Below are positions 33,023 to 44,406 of a stretch of DNA of 64,000 nt, piece after piece (the stretch's first letter is position 1; each line of letters starts with the position of its first letter). Source of the DNA: Buddleja alternifolia (Eukaryota > Streptophyta > Magnoliopsida > Lamiales > Scrophulariaceae). The position numbers and the translations under genes were made by a program. The stretch spans positions 11,442,046-11,506,045 of the forward strand of contig CM033393.1 in the NCBI GenBank assembly GCA_019426215.1, given 5' to 3'. The notes below the pieces were generated by a model that worked only from the letters and a program-made list of their open reading frames with translations, had not been told where the DNA came from and made no database searches.

Positions 33023-35987
33023 CTCAAAGTACACCAGTTGCTCATGCACCTCTCCAGTCAGAGGCAGACCTAGATTTGGATGTTGATGTATCAACTGTGG
33101 TGGAAATCTCTAGAGAAATGGACACGGTCCTTCCAGATGCTGAAATCTCACCAACATAGGAAGCAACTGTGGAAGCTGAGAAGTCGACAGAAGTGGCCAA
33201 GATTATCTCCACACCAATTGGCCCTCCTCCTCAAATGGTCAATTTCTTTCCTAGAGGCTATACTAAAGACTTGGAGTATTATTATCCCTACAGAGAAACG
33301 ATGCATAGGCAATTGATTGACATGGAGCTCAACTTCCAAACTACGCTCCACAATCCATCTCTTTCAGACGCTCAGAAGTCTATTATTTTTTAAACGCTTG
33401 CAAACGGTGGAGTCACTATTTGGAAACTCCACAGAAGGATCTGGCAGAATTCGAGGGCAAACACTTTCAAGAAGTTGGCAAGAGCATGGAACACAACTAT
33501 CCATTCCACCGAACTCATGTCTAGATTAGGAATCCTCATATGAACGATTGGGGAAAGAATCCTGATAAAGAACAGCTGACAAGATGGGCTATTTAGCACT
33601 CCCCAAAGTTGTCCATTCTGAAGCCAATCTGTCTTCCAAGAAGACTCTACGATTATGGAAAGGAAATGGTGCAATGCTTCAAGATCACCCTAACCTTATC
33701 AACTTTTGGGTTGAAAATGAAGCTAGATAATTCCTTCCCAGAGTTTGGGCAGAAAATTTTGTTAAAGAGAAGCAGCGATTCAAGCAACTGCTCGCTACAA
33801 AGATTGATAGAGAACTGGCTAAAACTCTTGGAAAACGCTGGATATTAGATAGATCCAGATGGGCAGAGTAATTTGTTTTTCATTTCCATACTATTGATGG
33901 GATGATGAGGTATCCGTTTTAGTTTAATTTTGGAATAGAGTATAAGCATAGAGCATATGACTTATTTTTGTTACAGAGGCGAGAATCGCTTGTGGGTACG
34001 ATAGATGCCTTACCTTATTTCCAAAGAGCCATGGAAAGTTATATCCGCGATCAACTTAGACAAATAAGCTAAGGGGAGTTGAACTTTGCTCAGCGACTCT
34101 AGATTGACTTAAACGAAGACGCTTCTACAAGCATGCAGGATGGACTTTCAGGACCAAGCGAAGCTTAATTTCATATCACCGATGATTTTGCTGAATTTCA
34201 CCGAGAGAGACGAGCGATTGTTGAGAACACCCAATCGCTGGATATCACCTTTAACCAACACTTTGGTCCCGATTTTAGTGACTTCCGAGGGTATAACTTA
34301 CATGCCGTCTTATTTTGCGAACATAACATCTGAGTAGCCAAGTTCATTTCTCTAATCAGGCCAATGGATTAGGCGCTAGCCCAAGTGTTCATGCCATTTT
34401 TGCTAGACTACAAGACACTATATACTACTGCAGTAGAGTTCCTGAAAGACGCTGATCTAGTGTTAAGTACTGAAGCACACAAAGACACTGTTTATTACGA
34501 GAACTTTCTATCAGAGGCCAAGCATGTTATGGAGGTAATTGTCCCTCTTTGGGTTGTGCCGGTGAAAAGAGATGTTTCTTTGGAGATCACAGAAATTGAA
34601 GCAGGGCAGGATCCTACTGTTGGAGACGCTGAGATGGAACACGCTGATATTTAGATGACAGATGCCCCTAGCATTACAGTGGTTGATATGCCCGTTGTTG
34701 AACCTGTTGTTCAGATTGAGGAAGCGACTTAATCTCTCGAGTTAGCGATAAAAGAAGTACACTCTAAAATGGCCGAGAAGCCTGAAGAGCCATTCATCAG
34801 AGATAAATCCAAAGGAAAATCTACAGTTTCTAGCTCATATGGACTTATTTCGTCCTCAGAGCGTTCTTCTTCTTTGGACTCAGACTTGAAAAGTGATCCC
34901 AAGGAAAGAGACTTTCGATGAGCCGTTAGGAACTCGCTTAACACCATTGAGGGTTCCTGCTCGAAGATGCTCAACAATGATGATCTACATATCAAGTTAG
35001 TCTCTGACACTCGAAGCTGTGATATTGCAAATGCTGCTACAAAGACCACTATAGCAATAATGGAATGCATCACACCGCTGATCAAGGGCCTAGAACGCTT
35101 CAGCAGATACTGAGAGACATAATACTTCCAATTATGTTGCCCAGAGTATCCTTGAACAAGTCGCTCTACTGGTTGACGAAGTTAGGCTATTGCGGAGAGA
35201 TATCGCTGAACTCAAGACTTCCCTTGATGATGCCAAGAAGAGAGAAGAAGAGAAAGAAAAGCATCAAATGTCCAAGGACAAAGGAAAAGCCTTAATGGAG
35301 CAAATATCTAAAAGTACAACAAAAACTGGCACTCCATGTTTGAAGAAATAGTGAGTCTAAAAAAGATGCTCACTAAGAAATGAAGCCAAGATACTACCAA
35401 GGCAGGCATAGGCTTCCAGACATTGATGTTGAATTTTTAGAAGGTATGAGTTTTCATCCATACGCGGCACCGTTGAGAAGACCTCTCAATTGGAAACCTT
35501 CCAACGACCGTATGAAAGACATTTACCATGATCTTATCAGAACGATTGGGATCCCTCCAAGCGAATGGGTGGAAAGGTTGATGGAATTAAATCTAAGCGC
35601 TAAGAGGAAAAGCGAGGACTACAATGAAGTCTATCATACAACAATGATAGACATCGATCGAGTCCTCATGGATCTAGCGAATGAGGTTTATCAAGAAGAG
35701 GCTTCCCAGAAGAGATAAAGAAAATGATTTTCTTGTTTTATCCTTTATTTATTTTTTATTTTTTTGTGTATGATTATTTTATGATTCACTTTTTCAACAT
35801 AAATCATGTACTCTTTAAATTTTATATATATGAATGAGTGTGATTTATCGCTGAAACATCTTGTTGAGGCTAATCTAACAATAGCTAACTTATCTAACTT
35901 TCTAACGCTAACTTATATGTATTTTTGGCTTTTCTTTAAACTCTTAAACTATAAAAGAGTTGTAAGAGTTAAGGTCTTGACATCATC

Positions 35988-36001
35988 AAAAATAGGGAAA
36001 T
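35988..36001 (+). promoter_or_regulatory. Decayed polypurine tract, element 2
   Basis: AAAAATAGGGAAAT directly before TGTTAGG at 36002; elements 1 and 3 have AAAAAGGGGGAAAT. Confidence 0.8.
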
Positions 36002-37492
36002 TGTTAGGAAATTTCATGTTAGATGTTTTGATGATGACAAGATAGGATTTTATGTTAGCCCCAAAAATAATGTAAGTTTATGTTTTCATAGAACAACTGT
36101 GTAAGTGTTTGAAAGTTTGTAATTTTGTTAGGCTTGTAATTTTTATCTTTGTAGATTTTAGACTAAGTATTGGATACAAAGTCGCTAATAGAATTCTAGG
36201 TGAGTCTATTAAAGATGAAGTTGAAGATCAGCGTCTAAAGTCATGTAAAGATAAAGATTTGTTCTTAGCGTTTATCAAACGCTAAAGGACTGTTTCAAGG
36301 TTGTTGAATCAAACGCTCAGGATACTCAAGCGATCAAGGATCAGATTCACCTGAAATAAATTTTCAAGTCATGGAGGACTTAAATGCAATCATCAACGGA
36401 CATTTATTTCCAACAGGAAATAAATTCAAATGCATTAAATGCTTCATAAGTGCATTAAATGTGATAAGGCATTATGACTTGTGGACAAGCCATTTTTTGA
36501 GTAGACTTTCAGAAATCAGAGTTCAAAACCTGCTAACTTCCAATCGAAACCAGCAAAATTTCAGGAATGTCAGAAAGGGACTGTTTAACGCGCTGCATGA
36601 GATGCATGAGCCTACATGTGTCCAAAGGACAAATCCTAAGCAATCTCTATAAATAGTACCCTCCAGCAAACCCTAAACACACGTACATGCACAAGAAAAA
36701 AGGTCTAAACTTTGCTGAAATTATTTGAGAGAAAATCTTAAAAACTTCATAGCCAAAAATCCTTTCAAGCTTTTTGTACACATTCCAAAGACAATCAAAG
36801 ATATCTCAGATCTCTTCAAAGAAGAACCCTAAACTCTTATTGAGATATTTAAAGTTGTTTGAACTTCCCAACATCAAACAAACCTGTGACAAAACCCTCA
36901 ACATCTTTCATCTGAGTGAAAAAGTTTGTTAATTCTACAAGCAGTATTTTTGTTTAAAAGAAGCTTGTTGAAGAAGGTTTTTATTGAAGCTGAAGTCTGT
37001 GTAATCAAGGACCTCAAGATCATCTTTTGTTTCATCTATTTTGTAGAAGCCTCTGTGTGATCCTTCGATAATCAATTTAGTGAATTCCTCCAAGTGCAAA
37101 AGAGAAGAAGGACGTAGCTGTGATTATATCACCCAGTGAATCTTACAGTATCTTGTGTTATTTACCGCTTTATTGTATTACTTTACTCATTCATTTTATA
37201 TCTTTGAAAAGGCATTAAACTAGTTAAGAGACTAATTGGCAAAAGAGCACACACTAAGCTTAAAGTCATTTCCGCTGTGCTAACCCTGATGGAGAGATTA
37301 CAGCATTACCCTCCTTTGGTAATTGAATCACTAAATCTAAGTTATCTAATCCTGAAGCACCTGACCTAGCGCTCAGCTTACTAAGAGTTCAAAATCTTCA
37401 AAAGTGATATGAATTTTTAAAGTTGAAAAAAACTTCAGAGTCTATTCAACCCCACCCTTCTAGACCTTTTCATATACCACTTGGGACCATCA
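36002..37492 (+). repeat. Element 2 3' LTR
   Basis: Pairs with 21434-22941; ends GGGACCATCA. TATA box CTCTATAAATAGT at about 36645-36657. The CCAAT box of the partner has become CCAAA. Confidence 0.92.
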
Positions 37493-37967
37493 CTGACTCT
37501 GACTTTCAGTCTGATGTTGATGGCCACAAATCCAACTCGGGGTTTGTATTCTCTTTAAATGGTGGAGCAGTGACATGGAAAAGTTCCAAGCGAAGAACGA
37601 TGGTTGACTCAACCACCGAAGCTGAATACGTGGCTGCCTCAGAGAGGACCAAAGAGGCTGTTTAGAAAAAAAAAGTTTGTAGATGAACTTCAAGTGGTTC
37701 CTAGCATGGAGCTCTCATTGCCACTTTTCTGTAATCGCGCAGGCTAAGGAACTTAGGTCTCACAATAAATCCAAACACATTGAGAGAAGATAGAATATCA
37801 TTAGAGAGATTGTTGGAAGAGGCGACATCGCCATGCAGAGAATAGATTCAACAAATAACGTTGCTGACCCACTAACCAAGTCACTATCACAGGCGGTACT
37901 AGAACTACATCTTGAGAAGATGGGTATTAGATACCATAGAAATTGGCATTGAGTGCAAGTGGGAGAT
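37493..37967 (+). pseudogene. pol: Copia A, piece 3: RNase H and polypurine tract
   Basis: The third part of the host copia. 'SDFQSDVDGHKSNSGFVF', 'GGAVTWKSSKRRTMVDSTT' and 'EAEYVAASE' are copia RNase H motifs. A frameshift at the A-run near 37668 follows, then 'IAQAKELRSHNKSKHIERR' and 'STNNVADPLTKSL', ending 'MGIRYHRNWH' with a stop. The PPT AAGTGGGAGAT (37957-37967) follows, standard for this copia group. Confidence 0.87.
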
Positions 37968-39936
37968 TTTAAGGAATATGCCCGCCACGCCATTGAGGAA
38001 TTAGATTAAATAGGGCATTTACCTTTATGTTGTACAAACTCTTATTCTTTAATAAAGGCATTATTTTGTTCATATCAATCTTGATGGCATTAATATAAGT
38101 ATTGAACAAATAAGTCCCAAGTAATCAGGAGGATCTTCAACTCCTCAATGGTTAGAGGAGAAGGACACTGGAAATATCGGTTCCTTATTTACTTAACTAG
38201 AGTTCACAAGTCGATGAGTCTTTATTAGGCATTAAGACTAGTCTTGTATGACGCAAGCTTTGGCAAGGAGTGTCAGTCGGTCACTTTGGATAGTGGGAGC
38301 TTGGTCATAGATACATCAATGGAATTGATATATTCGAACATAGCTCGCCGTAATTCAATCACATTGATAATTACTCTTTAACTATAAATGGTTGAATTAC
38401 TGGTCACGGTAGTGTGCGTGAGCCTTAGACCTAAGGATTCACGAAGATTGGACTTGTAACACTGAACAAGTTATTAGAGTAGTTAGATCCATTTCACCCT
38501 TTGGTGGGATCAACCTCGAAGTGCAGTTCAAAAGGACAAGTGGCAATTATTCAATGATTGCCAATAGAGGATGCACTATTTTGGGTATTAACGAGTTAAC
38601 GTCCTGTGCGATCGTAGGTAGGCCTGTCAATCGGGCCCTATAAGCCCAACTTAGGGTGGCTCAAGCTCAAACTCAAACTCATCAGGCTTGAATATTATAG
38701 GCTCAAACTCAACTCATAAATTTTTTCTTCAACTTGGCTCAAACTCAAGCTCAAGTTTTTTACGAGCTTCGATCCTATTTCGGGACCGCTCATTAGTTTT
38801 TCTCAAATTAAAAAAGGCATCCAATAAAATTATATTAAGAGACTAATTTCAAATAGTACATTAAATAAATTTTTACGCTAATGAGTATGTATAATTCCAA
38901 ATTTTACTAATGAAGTCAAAAAGTCTACAATAATAATTATGAAAATTTAGAATCTTTATCAATGTTTATGAGGAAGCATAAAAAAATTGGAATTTCTTCC
39001 CAAACCTCTTTAGACAAAATGTTTTTACTAATATATACATTTAATCGATTTCGTAAATTTCAAGCTTAAAAGTCTACAAGTATTTTATATAAGTTAGCTT
39101 AAAAATAATTTTACTATATGAGACAGAGCAATAATTAGAGAAAATTTTAACTTCGGGCTCTTCGGGCTGAGCCTATCAAAGCTCAAGCTCAGCTCACAAA
39201 TTGGGCGAGTTCAATTTGTAAGCTCAAACTCGGCTCGGCTCACATTCAATTAGGCTCGGCTCATTCTTAAGTGGGCTGAACAATCGGGCTTCGGGTAGGC
39301 CCAACTCAATTAACAGTCCTAATCATAGGTAAATGAAATTATAACTCTTTGCCAAAGCAAGAGAACTAACTTATGTATATTACATAAGGGTAGTTCAGTA
39401 ATTTCATCTTACAATGATTCATAAAGCATAGCATTGAGTTCTATGAGTTTGACATAATCCATGACTCTCACTCGATCGGGATGTTACAGTGAAGGGATTA
39501 TACTCACATGGTGTCTGTGACCTAAAGGTTCGTATTGATCTATTCATTTTAATTGGATTTCGATGCGAGTCCACTTGACAGGCTAAGTGACACTCACATC
39601 CTTGGTTTCCTCCCAATGCCAATTGAAACGAACCTAGAGAGTCGCGCTTCAAAGAAATTGAGCAAAGAAAATTCTTTCGTTGTCATATACATAAATTAGG
39701 TAATTTGCTATTTGATGAGCAAATTAATTTATTTGATTAATTGGATTAATAGAAATAAATTAATAATAAATAATTAGATGTATTTATTATGAACACATTA
39801 ATTTATTTAATTAATTAGATTAATATAAATAAATTAATTATAATAAATAAATTAGATTTATTTATTATACTTATCATATTATTAAATAATTAGATTATTT
39901 CATTTAGATAATTATTAATTAGTATTGTATTTTAAT
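37968..39936 (+). repeat. Copia A 3' LTR (LTR A), interrupted by a hAT MITE
   Basis: Begins about 37968 after the PPT (TTTAAGGAATATGCCC, probably from TGTTAGG...). It is homologous in blocks to LTR B (42956-44406): the GGAGTGTCAGTCG, ATAGATACAT, ACCTCGAAGTGC, CATGACTCTCACTCGATCG and CCTAGAGAGTCGCGCT blocks occur in the same order. A 703 bp MITE splits it at 38619-39321. The AT-rich distal part blends into a second hAT-like insertion at about 39937, and the true LTR end was not located. Confidence 0.75.
38619..39321. mobile_element. hAT-type MITE, 703 bp, in LTR A
   Basis: Terminal inverted repeats TAGGCCTGTCAATCGGGCC and (reverse) TAGGACTGTTAATTGAGTTG. Flanked by an 8 bp TSD ATCGTAGG (38611-38618) / ATCATAGG (39322-39329), 7 of 8 identical. 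LTR B near 43605 is the empty site. The interior is full of GGCTCAAACTCAAGCTC repeats near both ends. No transposase. Confidence 0.85.
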
Positions 39937-40705
39937 TAGATTAAACGAGCTGAGCTCAAGCCGAACCTAGTGATTTTGCCAGGCTCGAGCTCGAGTAGCA
40001 AATATTTGAGCTCGAGCTCGTCGAGCTTTATTTCGGGAGCTCGAGCTTGAGCTCGTGGCTTGTAGAAAAAGCTCGGCTTCAGCTCGCGAACCCGAGATTT
40101 TGAGCTAGAGTCGAGCCCAAGTTCGCGAGCTCGAGTCGAGCCAAGGATTCAAGAAGGCTTGTGAACAAGAAAATGAAATGTTCGCAGGAGGAAAATTGAA
40201 AAATAATAAAGTAAGTAATTGATTTTAACTGTTGGTTCACCAGCGTTGAAGATGGTGGTGGTGTCTTCGCGCGGCGACGATGCGCAAGCGGAGTCCGTGG
40301 TGGAGCTTCAATGTTATGACGGCGGTGGTGCACGCACAGGGGCGGTGGTGGGTTTCACAAATTGAAGTTGTGGAGGTAGCGCAAAGTTGGGGGCAGCCTG
40401 AGATGGTGGTGATTGTGGTTTTCCAGCGATGGTCTCCGGTCTAAGGTGGATGGGTGGTGGATTGGTCCCAGATCTGGTTTTGAACTTTTGAGAAATGGAG
40501 ACTGATAGACGTGAATGGTTGAAAGTGAAAAGAAGAGTTTTTAGTTTCTTTTTTTTAATTATTCGATTTTTTAATTAATATAATTAAAAATTATATTAAA
40601 AATTGAAAAGCTCGAGAGCCAGCTCGGGAACTTCGAACAAAGGAAATTGGGCTCGAGCTCGGGTCGAGCTCAAATCGAGCCGGCTCGGCTCAACTTACAC
40701 CCCTA
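39937..40705. mobile_element. hAT-like non-autonomous element rich in GAGCTCGAGC
   Basis: The right end, read in reverse, is TAGGGGTGTAAGTTGAGCCG, a typical hAT MITE terminus. The left end TAGATTAAACGAGCTGAGC is a degenerate match. Both flanks are dense in GAGCTCGAGC repeats. I did not find a convincing 8 bp TSD, so the left boundary is approximate. The interior (40250-40350) is GC-richer but shows no recognisable protein. Confidence 0.6.
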
Positions 40706-40872
40706 TGGAAGTTGATCAAGTTCGTACAGTCAACAACAAATTGTACGAACGGGTGCACTTGATCCAGTGGATATACCAGTAGCAACTGGACACTTGTTTG
40801 GTCCAATAGCTAGATGTGTCCTTAAAGACACAATTTTCCAACTCTGCAAATTAAATCTCAGAATGCTACTCA
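40706..40872. other. Unassigned stretch before the MITE
   Basis: A 167 bp segment with no coding potential seen. It may be the distal end of LTR A or the leader of the next copia. A short imperfect inverted repeat (GTTCGTAC ... GTACGAAC, 40727-40750) is present. Confidence 0.3.
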
Positions 40873-41048
40873 GGAAAATTTTAAGTTAGTCTCACCCCAA
40901 TGGTCCTAACCCCTTTAACACCATATATTTATGTTGGGGTGGGTGGTTTTTATCACCGACCATCAAAGTAAAAACCACCCACCCCAATGAAAATGTGTGG
41001 TGTAAAAAGGGCTAAAACCATTGAGATGGGTTTGGCATAGAATTGCCC
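40873..41048. mobile_element. Mutator-like MITE, 176 bp hairpin
   Basis: Nearly the whole element is an imperfect palindrome (CCAATGGTCCTAACCCC ... GGGCTAAAACCATTG; TTGGGGTGGGTGGTTTTTA ... TAAAAACCACCCACCCCAA). Flanked by a perfect 10 bp TSD ATGCTACTCA (40863-40872 and 41049-41058). The TSD length points to the Mutator superfamily. Confidence 0.85.
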
Positions 41049-41369
41049 ATGCTACTCATATACGAATTCACATCCAAAACCACTTTTGTCTTCTCCACTT
41101 TAGTAAAATTATTTTTACATTTTTGTAGCTTTGTCCTTCTTGAAAGAGAGTTCAAAAGAAGTGTTGTTCTTGAGAATCAATCTTGAAATAAAATAGTTGT
41201 ATCTTGGGAGACAATTGTCAAAACTCATAAGCACCAGTGGGGGAGAATATGGTCTAGATGATGCAAAGCCTAACTCTTAACTCGACTTTTATCCTGGTTA
41301 CCTTTCCAAATATATAAACTTATACATAACTTCTCTCACAATCTGAATATTATCACGTAATATAGCCAT

Positions 41370-42770
41370 AAAGGTGTTCGAGGTACTCCCTATCCAAGCT
41401 CACGGGGAAAGAAAGACTATTTTCTTGGGTCTGATTCTAGGAATGAACATATGATATTGTTCTATCTCACCACCTTGGACCTAGGAAGGTTATTAAGTGA
41501 TCAAATTCCAATAGTTTCATATGATGATATAAACTTTTAATAAAGAGGGTCCAGACACATGGAATTTTAGTGACTTCCCATCTAATAGTTATATATTCAG
41601 CAGACTGAACAACACTCGGTACAAGATGCACAATTTTGTCAACACTGCAAAAACTCTTTGGGAATCTTGGAACGATAAATACAAAAGAAAGGATTGGATC
41701 TTCGGGCAATGGATTGAGAATCTCAATCAAAAGTCTTAGACGAAATCTATTGTAAATTGTATGATTGATTGTATTTCTCTATTTTCCTTGTATTATTAAG
41801 GAAGTTGTATCCTTTAGGTGTCTTACCTTATTTAGGTCTCTAGCTCTATATAAATTGTTATTAATGCTTTGTATTACATTCATTACTGATAATAGAGAAA
41901 ACTCTTTTCTCCATCTTTGCGCCTATTTTCTTTTACAAAATCCGAAAAACTGGATAGGAAGACTAGGGCCAATTTGGTAGAACTAAATATTTGCAATCGC
42001 TCAGTACTAGCTAAAGTTAGGATAAGGCAAACATGTTCCGAGGGAACTATGACAATTTTTGGAAAGTACAACTATATAATGAGACATTGTCAACAAGAAG
42101 AAAAAGATAATCTAAATCACGAGCAGAACCAGGTTCATGTAACTAAGCACAAATAAGTGGCAGCTGATATGCCATACCTCATGTTCTCTACTGTTAACAT
42201 GGTGGATAGTCCAAGAGAATGACGGGGCTACATCGGAGCTACGGATATTATATGTGCTAACAATGAGATGTTCTCTCCATACCTTCCCATTGGTGGATGA
42301 AAATTATTTATAGGAAACTCTATTATCTTCAATATTGTCGGACATGAAAAAGTGGTGTTGAATATAATATCGGGCAAAGTGATAACTCTTATCAATGTGT
42401 TATATAACTCAAAAATAAAAAGAATTTGGTATCCGGTTCATTACGTGCAAAGAGAGGATTCAAACTAATATTTAAGTTACAAGTATGTCTTCTCTAAGAA
42501 TGACGAGATTAGGCAAGGGAACGATATCCAATGGACTATTCAAAATGCATGTGATGCCTATAATAATTCAAAGTGTTGAAAGCAATAGAACTACCCCTTC
42601 TACTTACTTGGTTGAGTATTCAAATTTGTGGCATGTCAAATTACAACATGTGCATTTTAACACTTTGTGCCGATTACTAAGCCCAGAATTGTTGTGTTCA
42701 TTTAAAATTCATTCTCACGTGTGTGGGATTTGTATTGAGTATTCAGGCTCATGTCATGGTTCGTGAGTAT
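41370..42770 (+). pseudogene. Copia C remnant: gag, protease, pre-integrase
   Basis: A second, strongly decayed plus-strand copia. Reading across several frames gives gag capsid ('LFYLTTLDLGRLLSDQ', then 'TAKTLWESWNDKYK'), a CCHC knuckle remnant ('FGKYNYIMRHC'), and a protease segment ('IGNSIIFNIVGHEKVVLN', 'SGKVITLINVLYNS', 42300-42440). The GAG-pre-integrase domain follows ('LWHVKLQHVHFNTLCRLL', 42625-42760). It is too damaged for any product. A 190 bp solo LTR splits gag. RT and RNase H are absent, lost to deletion before LTR B. Confidence 0.72.
41748..41937 (+). mobile_element. Short solo LTR, 190 bp, in copia C gag
   Basis: Flanked by a 5 bp TSD AAATC (41743-41747 and 41938-41942). It reads TATTGTAAATTG ... 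TTTTACA; the usual TG start would need one G-to-A change. It contains a TATA box (CTCTATATAAATTG, about 41845) and a tail AATAGAGAAAACTC typical of small copia or TRIM LTRs. Removing it rejoins gag sequence. Confidence 0.65.
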
Positions 42771-42801
42771 GGGCTCGGTCCAGATCTAGTCTTGGACACG
42801 G

Positions 42802-42803
<2 letters not shown>

Positions 42804-42835
<32 letters not shown>
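42804..42835. repeat. (AT)16 microsatellite
   Basis: Uninterrupted AT dinucleotide run between the copia C remnant and LTR B. Confidence 0.95.
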
Positions 42836-42837
<2 letters not shown>

Positions 42838-42955
42838 CTATAAATAAATTTGAAACTATTTGAGTTGTTTTTCTTCTAATTAATATGTCACAACTGGTAT
42901 CTTTCATGCGTGACATACACTGTGATAGTTCAAGGATCTCAAGACTCCATATCTT

Positions 42956-44406
42956 TGTTGGGTTTGTGCCCTCGATGTCAACAAGGAGTTAGAAAATAAG
43001 GCACTAATTTATATTGTACAAACCTTTTATTTATATGCAGGCATTAGTGTGTTGTTTATATAAGTCTTAATGGCATCTATAAGCCATAGATGAACAACTA
43101 GTCCATGTGAATCAAGACAAACCTCCCACTCCTTATAGTAGTTAAGGAGATAGGCACTCGCAAGAGTTTGGAACTTGATCACTTAATCGGTTCGCAAGTC
43201 GGAAAATCTCAATTGGGCATTGAGATTCGTGTGGACTTGTATGATACATGCTCTGATAAGGAGTGTCAGTCGAACACTATTGGATAATGGGGGGTTTGTG
43301 TCATAGATACATTGATTGGATTAGTGTATTCGAATATGGCTCGTAGTAATCCGATCACGTGAGTTTTTACTCAGTGACTATCAATGACCGAATTACTGAT
43401 TATGATAGTATGAGTGAGCCATAGACCTGAGAAGTCACGGTCACAGTGTGCTTGTGACATTGGTTCAGTCATTAGAGTAGTTAGGCCCAATTCACCCGTT
43501 GGTGGGGTCAACCTCGAAGTGCGTTCTGATGGGCAAGTAGCAGTTGTAAAGTTATTGCCAAGAAAGAATTCACTATCTCGAAAGTAAACAAGAAGTATCC
43601 TATGCAATCATAGGTAAATGAGATTGAAAGTCTCTGGCCAGAGCTCATGAATTAACACATGTTTGACACGGAGGGTAGTCCTGTAAGTTTAACATATTCC
43701 ATGACTCTCACTCGATCGAGATACGTCAGTGAAGGGCTTATACTCATACAGTATTCATAATTTAAAGGTTCATAATGACTTGATCATTTCGTACTCGATA
43801 GGGTGATGTGAGGCCACGGTGCTGACTAGGTGTCACTCACATTCTTTGGTATCCTCCCATTACCAATTGAGACGAACCTAGAGAGTCGCGCTATAGGAAT
43901 AGACGGGGAAATCGGTTGTTGTATTTGGAGGGTGTATTAAACAATGGTAAATTAAATTAATTAGTTTGAATATTTAATTGACTGGGTTAATTAAATATTT
44001 AAACTAAAATATTAGTTAATTAATTAATTTATTTATTTATAATAATATTCAATTAATCAATATATATTTAATTGGATTAAATATTAATTGGACTAAGTTG
44101 ACTAGGTTAACGTAGCCCAATTAATTGTCCATAAAACCCATATGGGCGTGTGTCATCTGATGGCCTTAAGTTGGAGGATTTATTTAATCCTCCTACATAA
44201 GTTAGAGAACAATTAAAAAAACTACGTGAAATTCCTCCAAATACAATGCAAAGAAAAGCTCTCTTCCACTCTCTCTCACCAAGCCGCCAATGGAGTTAGA
44301 GATGGAGATTTCCAGAGTCAATTGCTCCGCGTGATAATCTAGAGATGGGATACGTGGACCGTTGAACAAAGATTCGTGTGGATGGATTGAATACGTAAAA
44401 AGGTAA
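42956..44406 (+). repeat. LTR B, related to copia A LTR, cut by element 3
   Basis: Starts TGTTGGGTTTGTGCCC and shares blocks of sequence and order with LTR A. It is uninterrupted where LTR A carries the hAT MITE. Element 3 inserts at 44407. The last five bases, GGTAA, are the expected left TSD copy; the right copy lies beyond the window. Whether this is the 3' LTR of copia C or the 5' LTR of another element cannot be decided here. Confidence 0.7.

Larger units (their letters stand above)
31427..35718 (+). pseudogene. Element 2 3' gene, heavily broken, with introns
   Basis: Starts 'MAPPTSSSS' at 31427. The first region ('SGLKNLLTSHSILHEDEV', then 'ECRKGSFDKVSIIQFKMM') aligns with the N-terminal domain of the element 1 and 3 proteins. 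Next is a Lys-rich run ('KKQKKGKKEKKKKK', about 32370) and a Pro-rich stretch. After intron 2 comes the conserved 'LDLDVDVSTVVEI'. A middle domain remnant (33730-34080) and the C-terminal domain 'KPRYYQGRHRLPDIDVEFLE' (35380-35718) follow. Frame breaks occur near 31735, 32146, 33160, 33400-34140 and 34655-35380. No signal peptide or membrane helix is evident. The function is unknown. Confidence 0.68.
21434..37492 (+). mobile_element. Sirevirus-type Ty1/copia element 2, full length
   Basis: A 16.1 kb plus-strand element with LTRs of 1,508 and 1,491 bp (TGTTAGG...GGGACCATYA), an initiator-Met PBS, gag, pol, a promoter-like spacer, the large 3' gene, a decayed PPT, and a near-perfect 5 bp TSD. 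It lies in opposite orientation to element 1 and in the same host copia, 300 bp away. It is the most decayed of the four. About 18 differences in the first ~300 bp of the two LTRs (by eye) imply it is older than elements 1 and 4. It carries a nested 2.1 kb solo LTR. Confidence 0.92.

Noticed and set aside
33868..33974. A third intron in element 2's 3' gene (GTAATT ... TTTTTGTTACAG)
   Set aside because: The last part reads in frame as 'LFLLQRRE', and element 1 has the same 'LQRRE' coding there without an intron, so the acceptor-like TTACAG is coding sequence.
40079..40333. 84-codon open frame in the GC-rich core of the second hAT-like element as captured host exon
   Set aside because: Low-complexity basic sequence without recognisable domain; cannot be supported.
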